From: Psoroptes ovis
Lineage: Eukaryota > Arthropoda > Arachnida > Sarcoptiformes > Psoroptidae
Direction: 5' to 3'
Length of the DNA: 64,000 bases
Assembly: GCA_002943765.1 (NCBI GenBank)
Contig: PQWQ01000004.1
Span: forward strand, 3,100,001-3,164,000
Made by a program: the position numbers and the translations under genes. A model generated the notes under the pieces. The model saw only the letters and a program-made list of their open reading frames with translations. It ran no database searches and was not told the origin of the DNA. Of this stretch, positions 52,572 to 64,000 are shown piece after piece (the first letter of the stretch is position 1; every line of letters begins with the position of its first letter).

Positions 52572-52805
52572 TCAAGTATATGCCACTACCAAGCAGAAAA
52601 AAAGCAGCAAAATAAAAATATTGAAAATATGGTAATCAAAACATAGTTTCAAATGATGATTAAATTTGTGATCACCACCACCACCACCACTGTTGCTGTT
52701 GCTGCTGAATGTTGTCGTCTTGAGTGATATTTGAACAATGTGCAACATCAATGATGATGATGATGATGATTTAGCAATCTGTTTTAGTATGCGCAATTTA
52801 TGCAT
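52572..52805 (-). CDS. Possible small ORF with C-terminal hydrophobic segment (77 aa)
   Basis: Starts MHKLRILKQIAKSS and has Ser and Gly runs and a terminal hydrophobic stretch (FNIFILLLFFCLVVAYT) that could be a tail anchor. Poly-T on the plus strand also produces Leu/Phe runs by chance, and no relative is recognised. It is about 1.4 kb from Cptp on the opposite strand. Confidence 0.18.
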   Translation of the reverse strand: MHKLRILKQIAKSSSSSSLMLHIVQISLKTTTFSSNSNSGGGGGDHKFNHHLKLCFDYHIFNIFILLLFFCLVVAYT

Positions 52806-54246
52806 GTTTATTTGTTTATATTAAAATTATTTTTTCTATTTTCTTATGCCATGATTATTATTTTTGTGATAATCACACATTGAATGATTTGAATGAATAT
52901 TTATCATTGTTTATTGATTATAATGATGATGATGATGATAAATAGTATTTATGGTAACAAATAAACACCAACCACACAACATAATCAAACATTGATTTGA
53001 ATTTTTTTTTTTGTTTTTTGTTTTTGTTTTGTTTTAAAGTCATTTATTTTTTAATATTTTTTTTTGTATTTTGTTTCTTTTTTTTAAGTTGTTTTAAATG
53101 TCATTTTACTGGTGTCATTGTATTTGTTGATTTTAAATAAATAATATAAAAAAAAATTTACAAAATTATTCAACAAAAAGTGCTTGAAATTTGATATTAA
53201 ATTTAGTGCTTTGATTAATTAAGCAAAGAAAAAAAAATTGTTCAAATCAAATCATGATTTTAAAATTGTGATATCGATTTTTTTTTGTCTTCTTCTTTTT
53301 TTTTGACGTATTTGTAGTGAATTATTATCATTATTATTATCTTCATCATCATCATCATCGATTGATTGTATCCAAAATAATAATAAAAAAAACATTAAAA
53401 CAATCCAATATTTTTTTAAAAAATATAAGTACATAAAGTCAAACGATCATATTTGTATGATATAAAAATCGATCATCAAACATAAATGATAAATCAAATT
53501 TAAAATATGAACCGAACCATAAATTTATGATTATACGAATCATGATATGTCAATCAATGAATCAATCTTCAATCAAAAAATGAATAAATTCATATTTAAT
53601 TGAACAGATTTTTTCATTATTTTTCATTCGTTGAAAAAAAATGATTCAATGATTTTTTTTTTTTTTTTTGAAATGTGAATTCGTAGAAATCAATAATCTC
53701 AAATAATTGTAAAAGCAATAATTCTACACGTGTGTTCTCCTTCTTTTTTTTTTCTCTCAGCGTCATGTTTCAATGATATTATCAATTTTAAATTTTTTAA
53801 AATAATTTAAAAAGACAAAATGAAATGAAATTGGAAAATTTTGAACCAAATTATTAAATATCGATATCTCATTAAAATTTACCTCATTAAGTTTTATTTT
53901 TGAATGCCAAAGCATTAAGCCAAATAATAAACACTGAAAACAAAAAAAAAACTTTATGGATTTTCATTATCATTTTCGATCGTAATCAAAAAGGATTTAA
54001 ATATTGTCACTGCTGCTATTGTTTTGGATACTTTTGGATCATCATCAATATCATTTGTAATTATCAAAAAAAAAAAAAAAAAAAAATATTTCAAAATTAA
54101 TAAATATTTTCTCAAATTACTAATTTTTTTCTTTTTGTTTATTTTTTGTTACAGAATTATTAAATAATTCTTCCACAATTGAATCGCCTTATTGGAATTT
54201 TTCTTCTTACTTCTAAATTCAAAAATTCAAACTCAATATATAATCA

Positions 54247-55071
54247 ATGATGGATAATCATAGTGATAACGATAAAATCAATCACAATAATGATAATGAT
54301 GATGATGATGATAAGCAAGATTGCCATTGTGAAGATTTTGATTTTGGTTTCGATTTTCATCAAGAAAAATCACCATTAAATATGAAATTAGTTTGTGATT
54401 CATTTAGAAATTCAATAAAAGATAAATCAGAAATTGATTTATCATATTATCTTAGTGCATATACAGAATTAATTAAGTAATATTTGATTTATGATTCATT
54501 TTTAAAATGTTAATTAATTATTCGTTTCTTTTTTTTGAATAGATTTTTTCAATTATTCGGAACGATATTTTCATTTGTAACCAGTGATGTAATTGCAAAA
54601 ATCGATATATTAGAATCATATTCAAATGATGAAAAAATTGGCCATAATTATCGCACATTATCATCAATGATTGAATATGAACGTAATGAAAATCTATTGA
54701 AAGATTCAAAACGGCCATCAGGATCGCGTACATTATTACGTTTACATCGTGCATTAGAATTTTTATCAAAATTTTTAAATGAATTATCAAAATTAGATGA
54801 TGATGAATGTACAGCTAAAGCTGTACGACAATCATATGAAACAACATTAGCTAAACATCATTCATGGATCATTAAAAAATCTGTACATATTGCAACATTA
54901 GTATTACCATATCGTAATGTTTTAATACAACGTTTTTATGGTGGACAATTACCGATCGGTGGCGCTGATAAAGTAAATGAAAGTATTTCATATTTAGCCA
55001 ACATAACTGATCAAGTATTTAAAGTGACACAAAAATTATATTCAGAAAATGAATTATTAGATTTGCCATAA
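54247..55071 (+). CDS. CPTP: Ceramide-1-phosphate transfer protein (GLTP fold)
   Basis: Two exons, 54247-54476 and 54543-55071, joined across a 66 nt intron (AA|A, lysine 77), give 252 residues. Residues 1-40 are an Asp/Asn/His-rich extension. From about residue 44 the match to the human CPTP family (214 aa) is end to end: SYYLSAYTELIKFFQLFGTI, SFVTSDVIAKIDIL, RTLLRLHRALEFL, TTLAKHHSWIIKK and the C-terminal KLYSENELLDLP, nearly identical to the family ending. The phosphate and amide contacts known for CPTP are conserved in spacing: Asp92 and Lys96, Arg139 and Arg143, and His183. The protein moves ceramide-1-phosphate between Golgi, plasma and nuclear membranes in the cytosol. Poly(A) signals follow at 55089 and 55101. 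The Cptp-specific ending argues against plain GLTP. Confidence 0.93.
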
Positions 55072-56195
55072 ATTTAGAATTATAATTGAATAAATTAAGA
55101 AATAAAATTTCTTGATCAATTCAAAATGTTTTTTTTTTTAATGAATTAATAAATAAATTAATGTATTATGTTTTCAAAAATGTTGCAAAATTTGAAATTT
55201 TTATGAAAATATACCGGAGAAAAAAATTGAATCATTCAATGAATGAAATAAAAATTTAAATTCAAATTTCATTTCAAAAATAAATGAATCAATCAAGAAC
55301 AACGAAAATTTAATTTTCAAGTTTAGTTTTAAATTATTCATCAATTTTTTTTTAAATTAAAATCGTAAATGCGCATGAATATTTGTGATTTTCATACAAA
55401 TAAACATGACAGGTTATGTAATATCGATGCAATTGCTCTCTCTATCCATTGTGCTAAAAGATGTCAAAGAGAAAATAAAAGTTTCAAATCACATTTCAAT
55501 TTTTGATTCGTTAATTGCATTGAATTTCATTTTCAACGGCCAAAAAAAACGAACCAACTAATATTAGTAATAATGGTAGTAGTAGTAGTAGTAGTACCAT
55601 ATGGTAAAATGCGTAAAATGATTTCGATCGCCATTTTTGATTATGTTTTGAACTATATACTTCAAGTACATTAGTATATTGAATATCATCATGTACGAAT
55701 GAAAACTCTTATGATTAACTATGATTGCATAGAATGTTGAAAATTTATTTACGCAAAAATGTAAAAAATGATAAAATTTGAAAAGAAGCAGCATTGAAAA
55801 TTGTTGTTGTTGTTGTTGTCGTTGCTATTGCTGTTGGCAATTTTTTAAAAGTAATAAAATACAACAACAACAACAGGATCTACAACGAACAACGAATACA
55901 AATGAGCAAATGTTTATCGTAATTTTTTTTTAAGTAATTTGTTATGTTTCCAAGGTGTCTAACATTTTGATTGAAACAAAAAAAAATCCCAAAAATTTCT
56001 TAATTAATCCTTATCTTAATTAGATCGATCGAGGTAATATTTTAATTCTTATTATTGACAGACTCGAGTGCATATAAAAAACAAAGCTTTTACAATGTTT
56101 TGAATGATAATTCTAAAATTTTCAAATTCATTTTTTGTTTCTTTTAATTTGATCCAAAAAAAAAAAAAAAAAAAAAAAATTAATGGAAATAAAAA
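55072..56195. other. Spacer between Cptp and iap
   Basis: Tandem same-strand spacer of 1.1 kb. It contains poly(A) signals AATAAA at 55089-55094 and 55101-55106 for Cptp, a (TAG)n run near 55574-55595, and GTT/CAA trinucleotide repeats at about 55802-55875. The run of A before 56180 precedes the iap start codon closely. No other gene seen. Confidence 0.5.
55089..55094 (+). terminator. Poly(A) signal of Cptp
   Basis: AATAAA 18 nt after the stop codon, repeated at 55101-55106. Such short 3' untranslated regions fit the compact gene style of this window. Confidence 0.5.
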
Positions 56196-57859
56196 ATGTT
56201 GAACATATTACCAATCGAAGCATTCAATTCATACAAGCCAAATATGAATTCTGGTACTTGTATTGAACGACGTGTTATTGATAAAAGAAATACAAATCAC
56301 CACCAACAATCATCACCTTCATCTTCAACTTCATCATCACCATCACCAATAATAACACAACAAGCACCAGCATTTATGGTCAATAATAATAATGACAACA
56401 ACAATAATAATAATGAAACATATGATGGTTTTTCGATTGAAAATTTTTATAAATTAATGAAATATGAACGATTACGATTGATAACATATATTTTATATGA
56501 TCATCAATGGACAAAATTTGATATTATTTCACCAATATCATTGGCAAAAGCTGGTTTCTTTTATTATAAAGATGATATTGTTTGTTGTGCATTTTGTCGA
56601 GGAAAAATTCGTAATTGGGAAATGGGTATGGGAAATTTTAAAGTTAAATTTTGAAGTTTTAATTTTTTTTAATTTAATTAAATTTTCAAGGTGATGTGGC
56701 AATGGAAGAACATGTTAGACATTTTCCGAATTGTCCATTTGTTCAAGACAAACCGGTTGGCAATGTACCGATTGAAACTGATCCTGATGTGAATTGTAAT
56801 AATCACTCTAAGCGGTCAAATTATTATATTGATAATGATCCAGGACAAGAACCGATAACATTGAAATATAATAAAACAATGCAACCAAAATATCCGCAAT
56901 TCATCGAAAAACAAAAACGAGAACTAACATTTTCGCATGCTAATTGGTCTACATCTAATAAGCCTGATAAACGATTATTTGTTGATGCTGGATTTTTCTA
57001 TATTGGCAAAGAAGATCATACTCGTTGTTATCATTGTGGTGGTAATCTTAAAAATTGGAATGAAAATGAAATACCAATGGAAGAACATGCATTATTTTTT
57101 CCTGAATGTCCATACATTATCAGTGTAAAAGGTGCAAATTATTTGGAATTTGTTAAATTCAAAAATCAAATAATTAAAATGCGTTCGAAAATGAATACCA
57201 GTCATGAAACGAAATCATATGACATTAATTGTATGCGCAAAATAACATTTGAAAATTTTCAATCAATGAAACAAGCAGCTAAAAGAATTATTAATCGTTT
57301 GAGTGATACTGAAGATATACAAAAAACATATGAAGAATATTTGGATAAATTTTTCTTTTTTCTTGATTGCAATCGTTTATTTTATCATCTGTCAATAATG
57401 AATGTTATACGTGGATCAAAAATGAATTATAAAAGCAATAATTTTCATCAAAATAGCGATGATTCAGAAAATTCTGACCACAACAACAACAGTAATAATA
57501 ATGATAATCAAGATGTTATGAATTCAATATCATCAATGATATTTCGTTTACCGGAATCAAGCGATAGCGATTATTCTAGTTCGAATTCTGATTGTGAAGA
57601 TAATTGTAGCTTTTCAACATCAAACAATTCCGATTCAACATTATCGTTCGCTATCGATGACAATGATAAATCGAAACTAAATGATACAATTTCTAGTCTT
57701 AAATGCATGTTATGTTGTGATAAAATGATACAAGTTGTTTTCATACCGTGTGGACATCAAATGGCTTGCATGAAATGTTCAACAAATCTTAATAAATGCC
57801 CAATTTGTCGAAAAGTCATTACCAATAAGATTCGAACATATTTTGCAACATATGAGTGA
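56196..57859 (+). CDS. iap: Inhibitor of apoptosis protein with two BIR domains and a C-terminal RING
   Basis: Exons 56196-56625 and 56691-57859, with a 65 nt GT-AG intron in phase 1, give 532 residues. BIR1 is about residues 88-160, with zinc ligands Cys131, Cys134, His151 and Cys158 (CCAFCRGKIRNWEMG then EEHVRHFPNC); the intron cuts it after WEM. BIR2 is about 214-285, with Cys256, Cys259, His276 and Cys283 (CYHCGGNLKNW, EEHALFFPEC). The RING is about 482-520 (CMLC, PCGHQMACMKC, CPIC) and ends close to the C-terminus, as in active dimeric IAP ligases. No UBA or CARD is visible. The linker is Asp/Ser/Asn-rich and residues 35-75 are Ser/Pro/Asn-rich. Known role: binds caspases through BIR grooves and ubiquitinates them or itself through the RING; released by IBM-bearing antagonists. 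The architecture is like DIAP1 of flies, but exact orthology is unproven. A poly(A) signal lies at 58105. Confidence 0.94.
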
Positions 57860-58104
57860 ATTTTCAACGACACAATTGACTAATTATTTCATCATCAAGA
57901 ACTGTAGCATCGAATACAGTTTGATTGGATTTGATAATTATCATAATTATTATTCATACTAATCATTTTATGAGTAGTCAAATTATCAGTTTCTTACTAT
58001 TTTCAAAGTAATGTATCACAAATGCATGCTAGATAATCACATATACATTTCATTATCATGAATTGTTATCATTAATTGCATGATACATGATAAGAATCGG
58101 TCAA

Positions 58105-58110
58105 AATAAA
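58105..58110 (+). terminator. Poly(A) signal of iap
   Basis: AATAAA about 245 nt past the iap stop, the first good signal on this strand. Confidence 0.45.
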
Positions 58111-61051
58111 TGATTTTTCGGACTGAAATTGCATTTGTTTAATTTAATTTATGATTTAATATTTGGCATAAATTTTTTCATTCTCAAATGTTGAGATAAA
58201 TCAATCAATTTGGCAACAAGTCTTATTGGAAATATCAATTACTAATAATCCAACAATTCTTCTAGCAATAATAATTGTCTATTCGATTGTTGACAATTGA
58301 TCGTTTTTGCATTCCCATCCAATTATGCCAAGCGATACCGGTAATGAAATTTTGGCAATCAACCGTAAATATCAATTTTTTCTCGGAAAAAAAAATAATC
58401 AAAATTATTGGGAAAAATATTTTTGTTTACAATCGTTATGTTCTATCAAAAATACATGTAATAAAACCGCTACAAATCAATGACAAAACATTCAAAGTCA
58501 AATAAAAATTATCATAAATTTCTTTGTGTTTCAATTTCATTAATTTTGAAAAATATGAATTTGTTTTGTTTTTTTGAGCATTTTGCCATTTCTATCTTTT
58601 GTTTTATTTCGCTTTTCAATATTGATTAATGATCAATCGAAAACAAACAGAAAATAAATTAAGAAAAATGATTACAAACTATATACAGATGAGAAAACCA
58701 ATTATTGGAAATTGAATTGTCAGTTTATTTATCTTGTCTCATATTTCTATAGCAAATAAGAAATGAGAATGAGAAATAAAATTGAAAATTTTTATCTAAG
58801 AAAAATTCAGAATAATATAACAGGAAATCAAAAATAATTGAAAATGTGTACATTAAGGTCATCGAAGAATGAATGAAGTTATTTACAAGCAAGAAAAAAT
58901 CAATTATTTTCATCCAAAATTAATTGAAATTCATTGATTGGCCATGGTAATTTTGTAACAATTTTTTTTTTGTTGCCAAAGATTTATAATTGAAATTCAT
59001 GAAAAAAAAATTTGCAATCGATACTTGATAATTGCAATCTTCAGTTTCTTATCGTTGATAATCTAAACTATATCAATGCAGACATCATTATCGACAATAC
59101 AATAATTTATTTATTTATTTATTTATTTCGGATTTAAAATTTTTTATTCATTTTCTTGTATAGAAATGTTGTATATGTTTTTATAATAAAAACTATTAAA
59201 ACATTCATTCAATCAATATTTTATTATCATTATCACTATTTCGAATAATTTGAATTATTATTTGGAAAAAAAATTCAATTTCGAATATAAATATTTACAT
59301 TTAAATCATATATAATTTTTTCAAAATAATTTTCTATTAGATTCTTACATATATATATATTCACAATAATGAAAAACAAAACAGTAAAACATTAATCAAC
59401 AACAGAAAAAAAAATAATTATAAAATTCATTATTTTGTCTATTTCGATTCCAGATTAAAACAACATTTATTGATTTTTTTTTTTTGAAACAATTTTCAGT
59501 TCTTTGATTCAAACTAAATTAAAATCATTTTTCAAAAAAAAAAAAAAAAATCAAAAATTGATCAACACAACATTATTTGTTTTCCCGTGTTCAATGTATT
59601 TGATTTTTTGTTTGTTCAAAAACAATGACAATCAATAATATATTCTACAAAAAAAAAAAAAAAAAGAAAATACATTCATTTAAAATAAATATGAATGTAT
59701 ATAATAAATTAAAATGAATTAAAAAATCCAAGACAATTTTTTTTTTGAATTCAATTCAAATGTTTTATCATAATTACAATTTTTGGCCAAGAAAAAAAAA
59801 TGATAATAATTATGATAATAATAAATGAATTTGCACTTGATTTTTTTGATTTCTTTGTTGCCATAATCAATTATGTTTGCTGCTCATTTGTTCAAAATCA
59901 TTTCAATCGAAATTTTTTTTCATTATTAATATTTGTTTAATTCATATTATTGATCATTGATTTTGAGTACTTTTAAATTATTTAGATTTAATTTAATTCC
60001 AAAAATTCAAATTTTGCCTTCCAAAAATCCATGTATGTTGTTTGAATTTTCAATAAACCAAGCACACAAATTGCATTGTAAGCGTTTGTTGGATTCATTA
60101 TTGTTTGCTGTTCATATTTTAATAATTATCGAGCGATTCATGAAGAAATATGAAAATGAAAATTAATTAATTTTTCAATGCTCAAATCGGTACAAAATGA
60201 TTCATGTTCAAAGTTGTCTCTGCTTTTTTTTTCTTGCACCATTAATATTAATTGATTAATCAATCAAAATTCTTGAATAATTAATTTTCATTTCAAACTG
60301 GTAATAAATTGTACCATCATAATTGTTATAATTATTATCACCGAACAACAACAACAACAACAACATCCACCAACAACAACACCAGCTGCAGCATCATCTT
60401 AAACCTTTTTAAGCATACACACAGACACCGCAGAACATAATTTGGCTGATTTATTTTGCAATAAAATAAATGAATTGACATTTGAAATTTTTTTTTTTTT
60501 GACAAATCATTCATTATTATTATTATTATTATTTGAAACTTTATCAATTTTATTTGTATCAATTTTTTTTTCAAGGTATAATTTTTTGCTTTGCTTTGCT
60601 TTCAAATTCACAATTTAAATAATGTTTAATATATGGATAATCAATGATTGATTGATTGATTGATTGAGTGATTTGTTGATTTTTTAAATAAATGAATGAA
60701 TGAATGAATGATCAATTTCAATGGTATAATAAGTTCGCTAGTTTTTTTTTATTTTTTTGGTCAAATATATTTAAAAATTCTAGAATTTTTTTTTTTACAA
60801 TCTTCAAGAAAAAGAAATCACTATCATTGTTTTCAAATGTGTGTTTGTGTGTGTGTGTGAATGTGTGTATTACATTTTATAAATGTATTTTTGTTATTTT
60901 GTTGCAAATTAGAAATTTAAAAAAGAAAAAAAAAGACAAAAACAACAGAAAAAAAAATCCAAGAGCTCCAAATCAAATGGATCAATAATATCATGTAATC
61001 AATCGATTGTTTATTAATCATTAATAAATCGATCATTTAATAATTGTCATA

Positions 61052-61057
61052 TTTATT
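61052..61057 (-). terminator. Poly(A) signal of the four-TM gene
   Basis: AATAAA on the minus strand, 32 nt after the stop of the 61089-62381 gene. Confidence 0.5.
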
Positions 61058-61088
61058 ATTATTATTATTATTATTTTTTTTTAATCAT

Positions 61089-62381
61089 CTAAAAATTAGG
61101 ATTATAAACATCTCGATAATAATGACTATATTGTTGTTGATGTTGTTTGGCACTAGTATTTGGCCACCATTGTTTTGTTGATGTCATTGCTGATGATGAT
61201 GTTGTTGTTGATAATGATGGTTGTAATGGTGGCTGTGTTGATTGTGTTTGTGATGATTGTTGTTGTTGTTGTGATTGTTGAGATTGTTGTTGTGTTGTTA
61301 TAACATTTTGATGATGGTATGTTGATGATGATGATGATCTCCAATGTAAACCTGATCTTCCTGTTGTACGATTTAATTGATCGATTTGTTGATGTTGTTG
61401 TTGTTGTTCATCATGTATCATTGATGATATATTATTTAGGCCACCACAGCTACCACTATGGTTTCCTATACGGGACGGACATTGGTTTGCTGGCACTGGT
61501 ATCGATCGATGGCATGATGCTGACATGACATTTGGACGATTTGGTGAATTTATTGATGATACATCTGTTACACTTGGCCGATGTAATGGATATATTGGAG
61601 GTGTATGAATGATTTGATTTGTTGATGTTGATGTTGATGTGGGCAACGGAGGCGGTGGCGGCGGAATCGTTGGTGCCGATGAAGCTGATTGTGCTTGACC
61701 ACCGGGACCTGGTATCATACGCAGTGGATGTGTGCTAATTTGAGCCGTTGGAAGAGGTGGCTGCTGTTGACCGATTGATAAATGATTACTAGTATTCACT
61801 GGTGGTGCTCCACGTTCATTTGTACCGTAGCCAGATGTTCGTCCATTATTAGCTCCATGATAAATTGGGCCAGTATTTAATGGTGCTGATTGACAACGAT
61901 CAGGTTCTGGCCTTGGTACAATGTGACAAGGTAATCGTTGATGTAGACCACCAGTTCTGGCTAATTCATAACGTTTTTCATCTCTTCGTAATTTATACGC
62001 CAATGCAAATGCAAAAACAACAAGAAATATTTTCGGTACCAACATTACATAAACTTGTGTGGCAACATTACCAGTGAGCGGATAATTAGGAATACGTGTC
62101 CAAGTAAATGGGAGCAAACTAAACAATTGATTGAGCATTATAAGCAAATGTAATACAGCATACGTAACCAAGAGGTAGTAATTTTGAAAATTTAAACCAC
62201 AAAGACAAATACCAGCTAAACAACACATAAATGCAGCCACAAATGCTGATTTTCCTGATTCATAACCATCGACAACAATTTTCGGATAAGTAAAACCCCA
62301 AAATGCAGCAATAAACATTGCAACTAACATTATTATGTTGCTCACAACGAGCACATATGTCATGGCACGATATCTGTTCAT
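61089..62381 (-). CDS. Uncharacterised four-transmembrane protein with Pro/Ser/Gln-rich tail
   Basis: Single uninterrupted 430-codon frame. The Met at 62381 is preceded two codons earlier by an in-frame TAA, so the start is well fixed unless a splice site intervenes. I do not recognise the family. Four hydrophobic segments can be seen: residues about 7-28 (TYVLVVSNIIMLVAMFIAAF), 45-65 (SAFVAAFMCCLAGICLCGLN), 68-91 (YYLLVTYAVLHLLIMLNQLF) and 108-128 (VYVMLVPKIFLVVFAFALAY). A basic stop-transfer KLRRDEKR follows, then about 300 residues of Pro, Ser, Gln, His and Thr with a six-proline run. Even hydrophobic spacing with both ends cytosolic would suit a small tetraspan membrane protein with a long cytoplasmic tail. 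The ordered half has balanced composition unlike chance frames in this AT-rich DNA, so I take the gene as real. A claudin-, MARVEL- or tetraspanin-type assignment is not supported: no CCG motif or W-GLW signature is seen. Confidence 0.8.
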   Translation of the reverse strand: MNRYRAMTYVLVVSNIIMLVAMFIAAFWGFTYPKIVVDGYESGKSAFVAAFMCCLAGICLCGLNFQNYYLLVTYAVLHLLIMLNQLFSLLPFTWTRIPNYPLTGNVATQVYVMLVPKIFLVVFAFALAYKLRRDEKRYELARTGGLHQRLPCHIVPRPEPDRCQSAPLNTGPIYHGANNGRTSGYGTNERGAPPVNTSNHLSIGQQQPPLPTAQISTHPLRMIPGPGGQAQSASSAPTIPPPPPPLPTSTSTSTNQIIHTPPIYPLHRPSVTDVSSINSPNRPNVMSASCHRSIPVPANQCPSRIGNHSGSCGGLNNISSMIHDEQQQQHQQIDQLNRTTGRSGLHWRSSSSSTYHHQNVITTQQQSQQSQQQQQSSQTQSTQPPLQPSLSTTTSSSAMTSTKQWWPNTSAKQHQQQYSHYYRDVYNPNF

Positions 62382-63097
62382 ACTTTAATTATTTTCATTA
62401 ATAATAATAACCACATTTTCATTAATTATTTTACTTTTATAACTATTACTAATATTATTATTATTATTATCGATCGAATTGATTGATTATTTATTAATTA
62501 ATCGGATTTAAAAATTGATCAATCATTCATATCATTCATTATTTATTCATTCCTTTATTTATTTATTTTTTTTCGATAATATTTCAAATGAAAATTACGT
62601 AAATTTGAATGAAGAACGACGAAAAAGAAAAAATGCATAAACCAAAATTAGTTTATTTATATCAAATAATTTAAGATGAATAGTTGAATAATTAAGATAA
62701 TAAATTGATATTTGAATTATTGATTATTATCAAAAAAAAAAAAAAAAAAGAAACTTGAATTAACGATATAATTTAATGCATGAAAAAAAAACTAATAATA
62801 GACGGACAAACAAATATAATTAGAAATAATGATGTTTAATTTGAGAGACAGTGAGAGAGACTGATGAATAAACACATTGAAAAATTCACAGAATTAAATT
62901 CACAACACTAATTAACAATTTGAAATTATAATTGTGAAAAATATATTCTAATAATAATAAAAAAAATGACCATCAAGAAACAAAAAATTGAAATTGATGA
63001 TGGATAGATAATTTAAAGATTTGAATTAATTATTAATAAATAAATAAATGGTAATAATGATGATGATGATAATTATGAAAACGAATGAATAAATAAA

Positions 63098-63120
63098 TGA
63101 ATGAATGAATGAATGAATGA
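63098..63120. repeat. (GAAT)n microsatellite
   Basis: Tandem GAAT/AATG units upstream of the four-TM gene. Confidence 0.85.
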
Positions 63121-63192
63121 TAATAATAATCTCACTGTTTTTACGTATTAATTTGAAATTTTTATTTTTTCAATACAAAATAATAAATTCTC

Positions 63193-63214
63193 ATATATAT
63201 ATATATATATATAT
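63193..63214. repeat. (AT)n microsatellite
   Basis: Eleven consecutive AT units. Confidence 0.9.
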
Positions 63215-64000
63215 TTGTGATATGATTACAATTTTCACACAAATCCACTATCAATAATAGCTGAAATAATTAATAATTATAATAATATTAGGCACAAACA
63301 CTGGAAACAAATTTTGAAAAAAAAAATATTTTTGTTGATTTTAATCTTTGATTGAAATTTATTCATGATGATTTTTGGGGATGATTATTTGTACAGGAAT
63401 CAGTAATCCGAAAGTAGGTTTTTTTCCAATTCATTTTATTCATTTATCATATTTTTTTTCTCTGATTTGTTTTCACAAAATTTTGTCTTTGAATTTCACA
63501 TGGTTGTTTGATATGAATAAATTTTGATCTTATTTTTTATTTTGTTGGTTTTATGAATTCATATTCAAGTTATTTGGTTGAATTTTATTTAAAAATTTTT
63601 CGTGGAAACAAAATTTTTAAAAAATCACTGAAATTAATTATTATTTTCGATTTTTTTATTCATGAATCAAATTCATCTTTTTCGTATGCTCTGTCTAATT
63701 GTCATTGATTATCGAAGATCAATATTTTAAAAAGATGAAAACATAATCATTATTGACATTTTTATTTCAATCATCATCAAAAAAAACGAAAACTAAGAAT
63801 TGTTCATTGTTCACATTTCAACCATATATTTCATGTTATTTCAAAACATTAAAATTTTTAAGAATGAAGCGAATGATAAAAAAAAGAAAATGAAAAAAAA
63901 ACACAAAACATCAACAAATAAAAATAAATATAATAATAAATGTAATATAAATGATTATAATACAATAATAATAATAATAATTGTAACAATTGTCCCTTGA

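Larger units (their letters stand above)
47938..54246. other. Intergenic region between the Fife-like gene and Cptp
   Basis: About 6.3 kb between divergently transcribed genes. It contains (AC)n near 48303-48345, a GGTTGGTTGGTTGGTTG run near 48720 that could belong to the 5' region of the scaffold gene, a GC-richer island at 50160-50430, two related 80 bp palindromes at 52078-52157 and 52375-52455, and a small open frame at 52572-52805. No conserved gene is recognised. Confidence 0.5.
57860..61088. other. Spacer between iap and the four-TM gene
   Basis: About 3.2 kb, convergent gene ends. It contains poly-A/T runs, (TTTA)n near 59105-59127, an (AAC)n run at 60344-60363 and a (TG)n tract near 60838-60860. 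Open frames here are short, start-less or built of homopolymer codons, and none was accepted. Confidence 0.5.
62382..64000. other. Upstream flank of the four-TM gene
   Basis: Non-coding, very AT-rich. It holds (GAAT)n at 63098-63120, (AT)n at 63193-63214 and many ATT/AAT repeats. The last 200 nt contain an open Asn/Lys/Ile-rich frame running off the window, which is most likely chance. Confidence 0.45.

Noticed and set aside
60271..60400. Plus-strand stretch reading EQQQQQQHPPTTTPAAASS then stop
   Set aside because: No start codon, and no AG acceptor between the upstream stop and the open region; explained by an AAC/CAA repeat.
1..64000. tRNA, rRNA, CRISPR arrays, telomeric repeats, viral or integrated phage genes
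   Set aside because: Scanned for B-box-like GGTTCGAATCC, rRNA cores, spaced direct repeats, telomere-type tandem hexamers and viral replication or capsid motifs; none found. A profile search would be needed to exclude diverged cases.

Overview
The window is AT-rich eukaryotic nuclear DNA of arthropod character. Coding blocks are separated by many short (about 60-110 nt) GT-AG introns and a few kilobase-sized ones. Predicted proteins carry long Asn, Gln, Asp, Ser and His homopeptides, and non-coding DNA is full of A/T runs and microsatellites. Spliced genes with animal-specific families (Dispatched, a Piccolo/Fife-type active-zone scaffold, a BIR-RING IAP) exclude a prokaryote. An astigmatid mite such as a dust mite is my best guess from composition and gene style; this is inference, not a database match.

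Layout. 1-14551 holds no confident gene, only microsatellites, small palindromic transposon relics and a few GC-richer islands that might be exons. 14552-15296 (-) encodes a sorting nexin 3 (PX-only) protein in two exons. 20600-22763 (+) encodes kynurenine 3-monooxygenase in four exons. It converges on dispatched (22959-27003, -), and the predicted 3' ends of the two genes overlap. 29320-47937 (-) can be assembled, with splice phase agreeing at all 13 junctions, into one 14-exon gene for a roughly 3045-residue presynaptic scaffold of the Piccolo/Bassoon/Fife class: MGNE start, Rab-effector-type helix, eight-cysteine zinc finger, enormous Gln/Asn-rich middle and a PDZ domain, but no C2 domain. 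47938-54246 is mostly empty, with one GC-rich island of unknown nature. 54247-55071 (+) encodes a ceramide-1-phosphate transfer protein (GLTP fold), and 56196-57859 (+) a two-BIR plus RING inhibitor of apoptosis. 61089-62381 (-) is an intronless four-transmembrane protein I do not recognise.

The genes do not form an operon or a single pathway. They are a normal mix: endosomal sorting (Snx3), tryptophan catabolism (Kmo), Hedgehog release (disp), neurotransmitter release (Fife-like), sphingolipid transport (Cptp) and caspase control (iap). Mobile-element content is limited to short non-autonomous palindromes: six copies of a roughly 80 bp family with TA flanks and mariner-like ends, two copies of a second family built on TTGTCCCATAA, and two elements with TTAA/CCCTT ends resembling piggyBac MITEs. 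No tRNA, rRNA or CRISPR array was seen. Splice sites were placed by eye from GT/AG signals, reading-frame continuity and family similarity; transcripts would be needed to confirm them.
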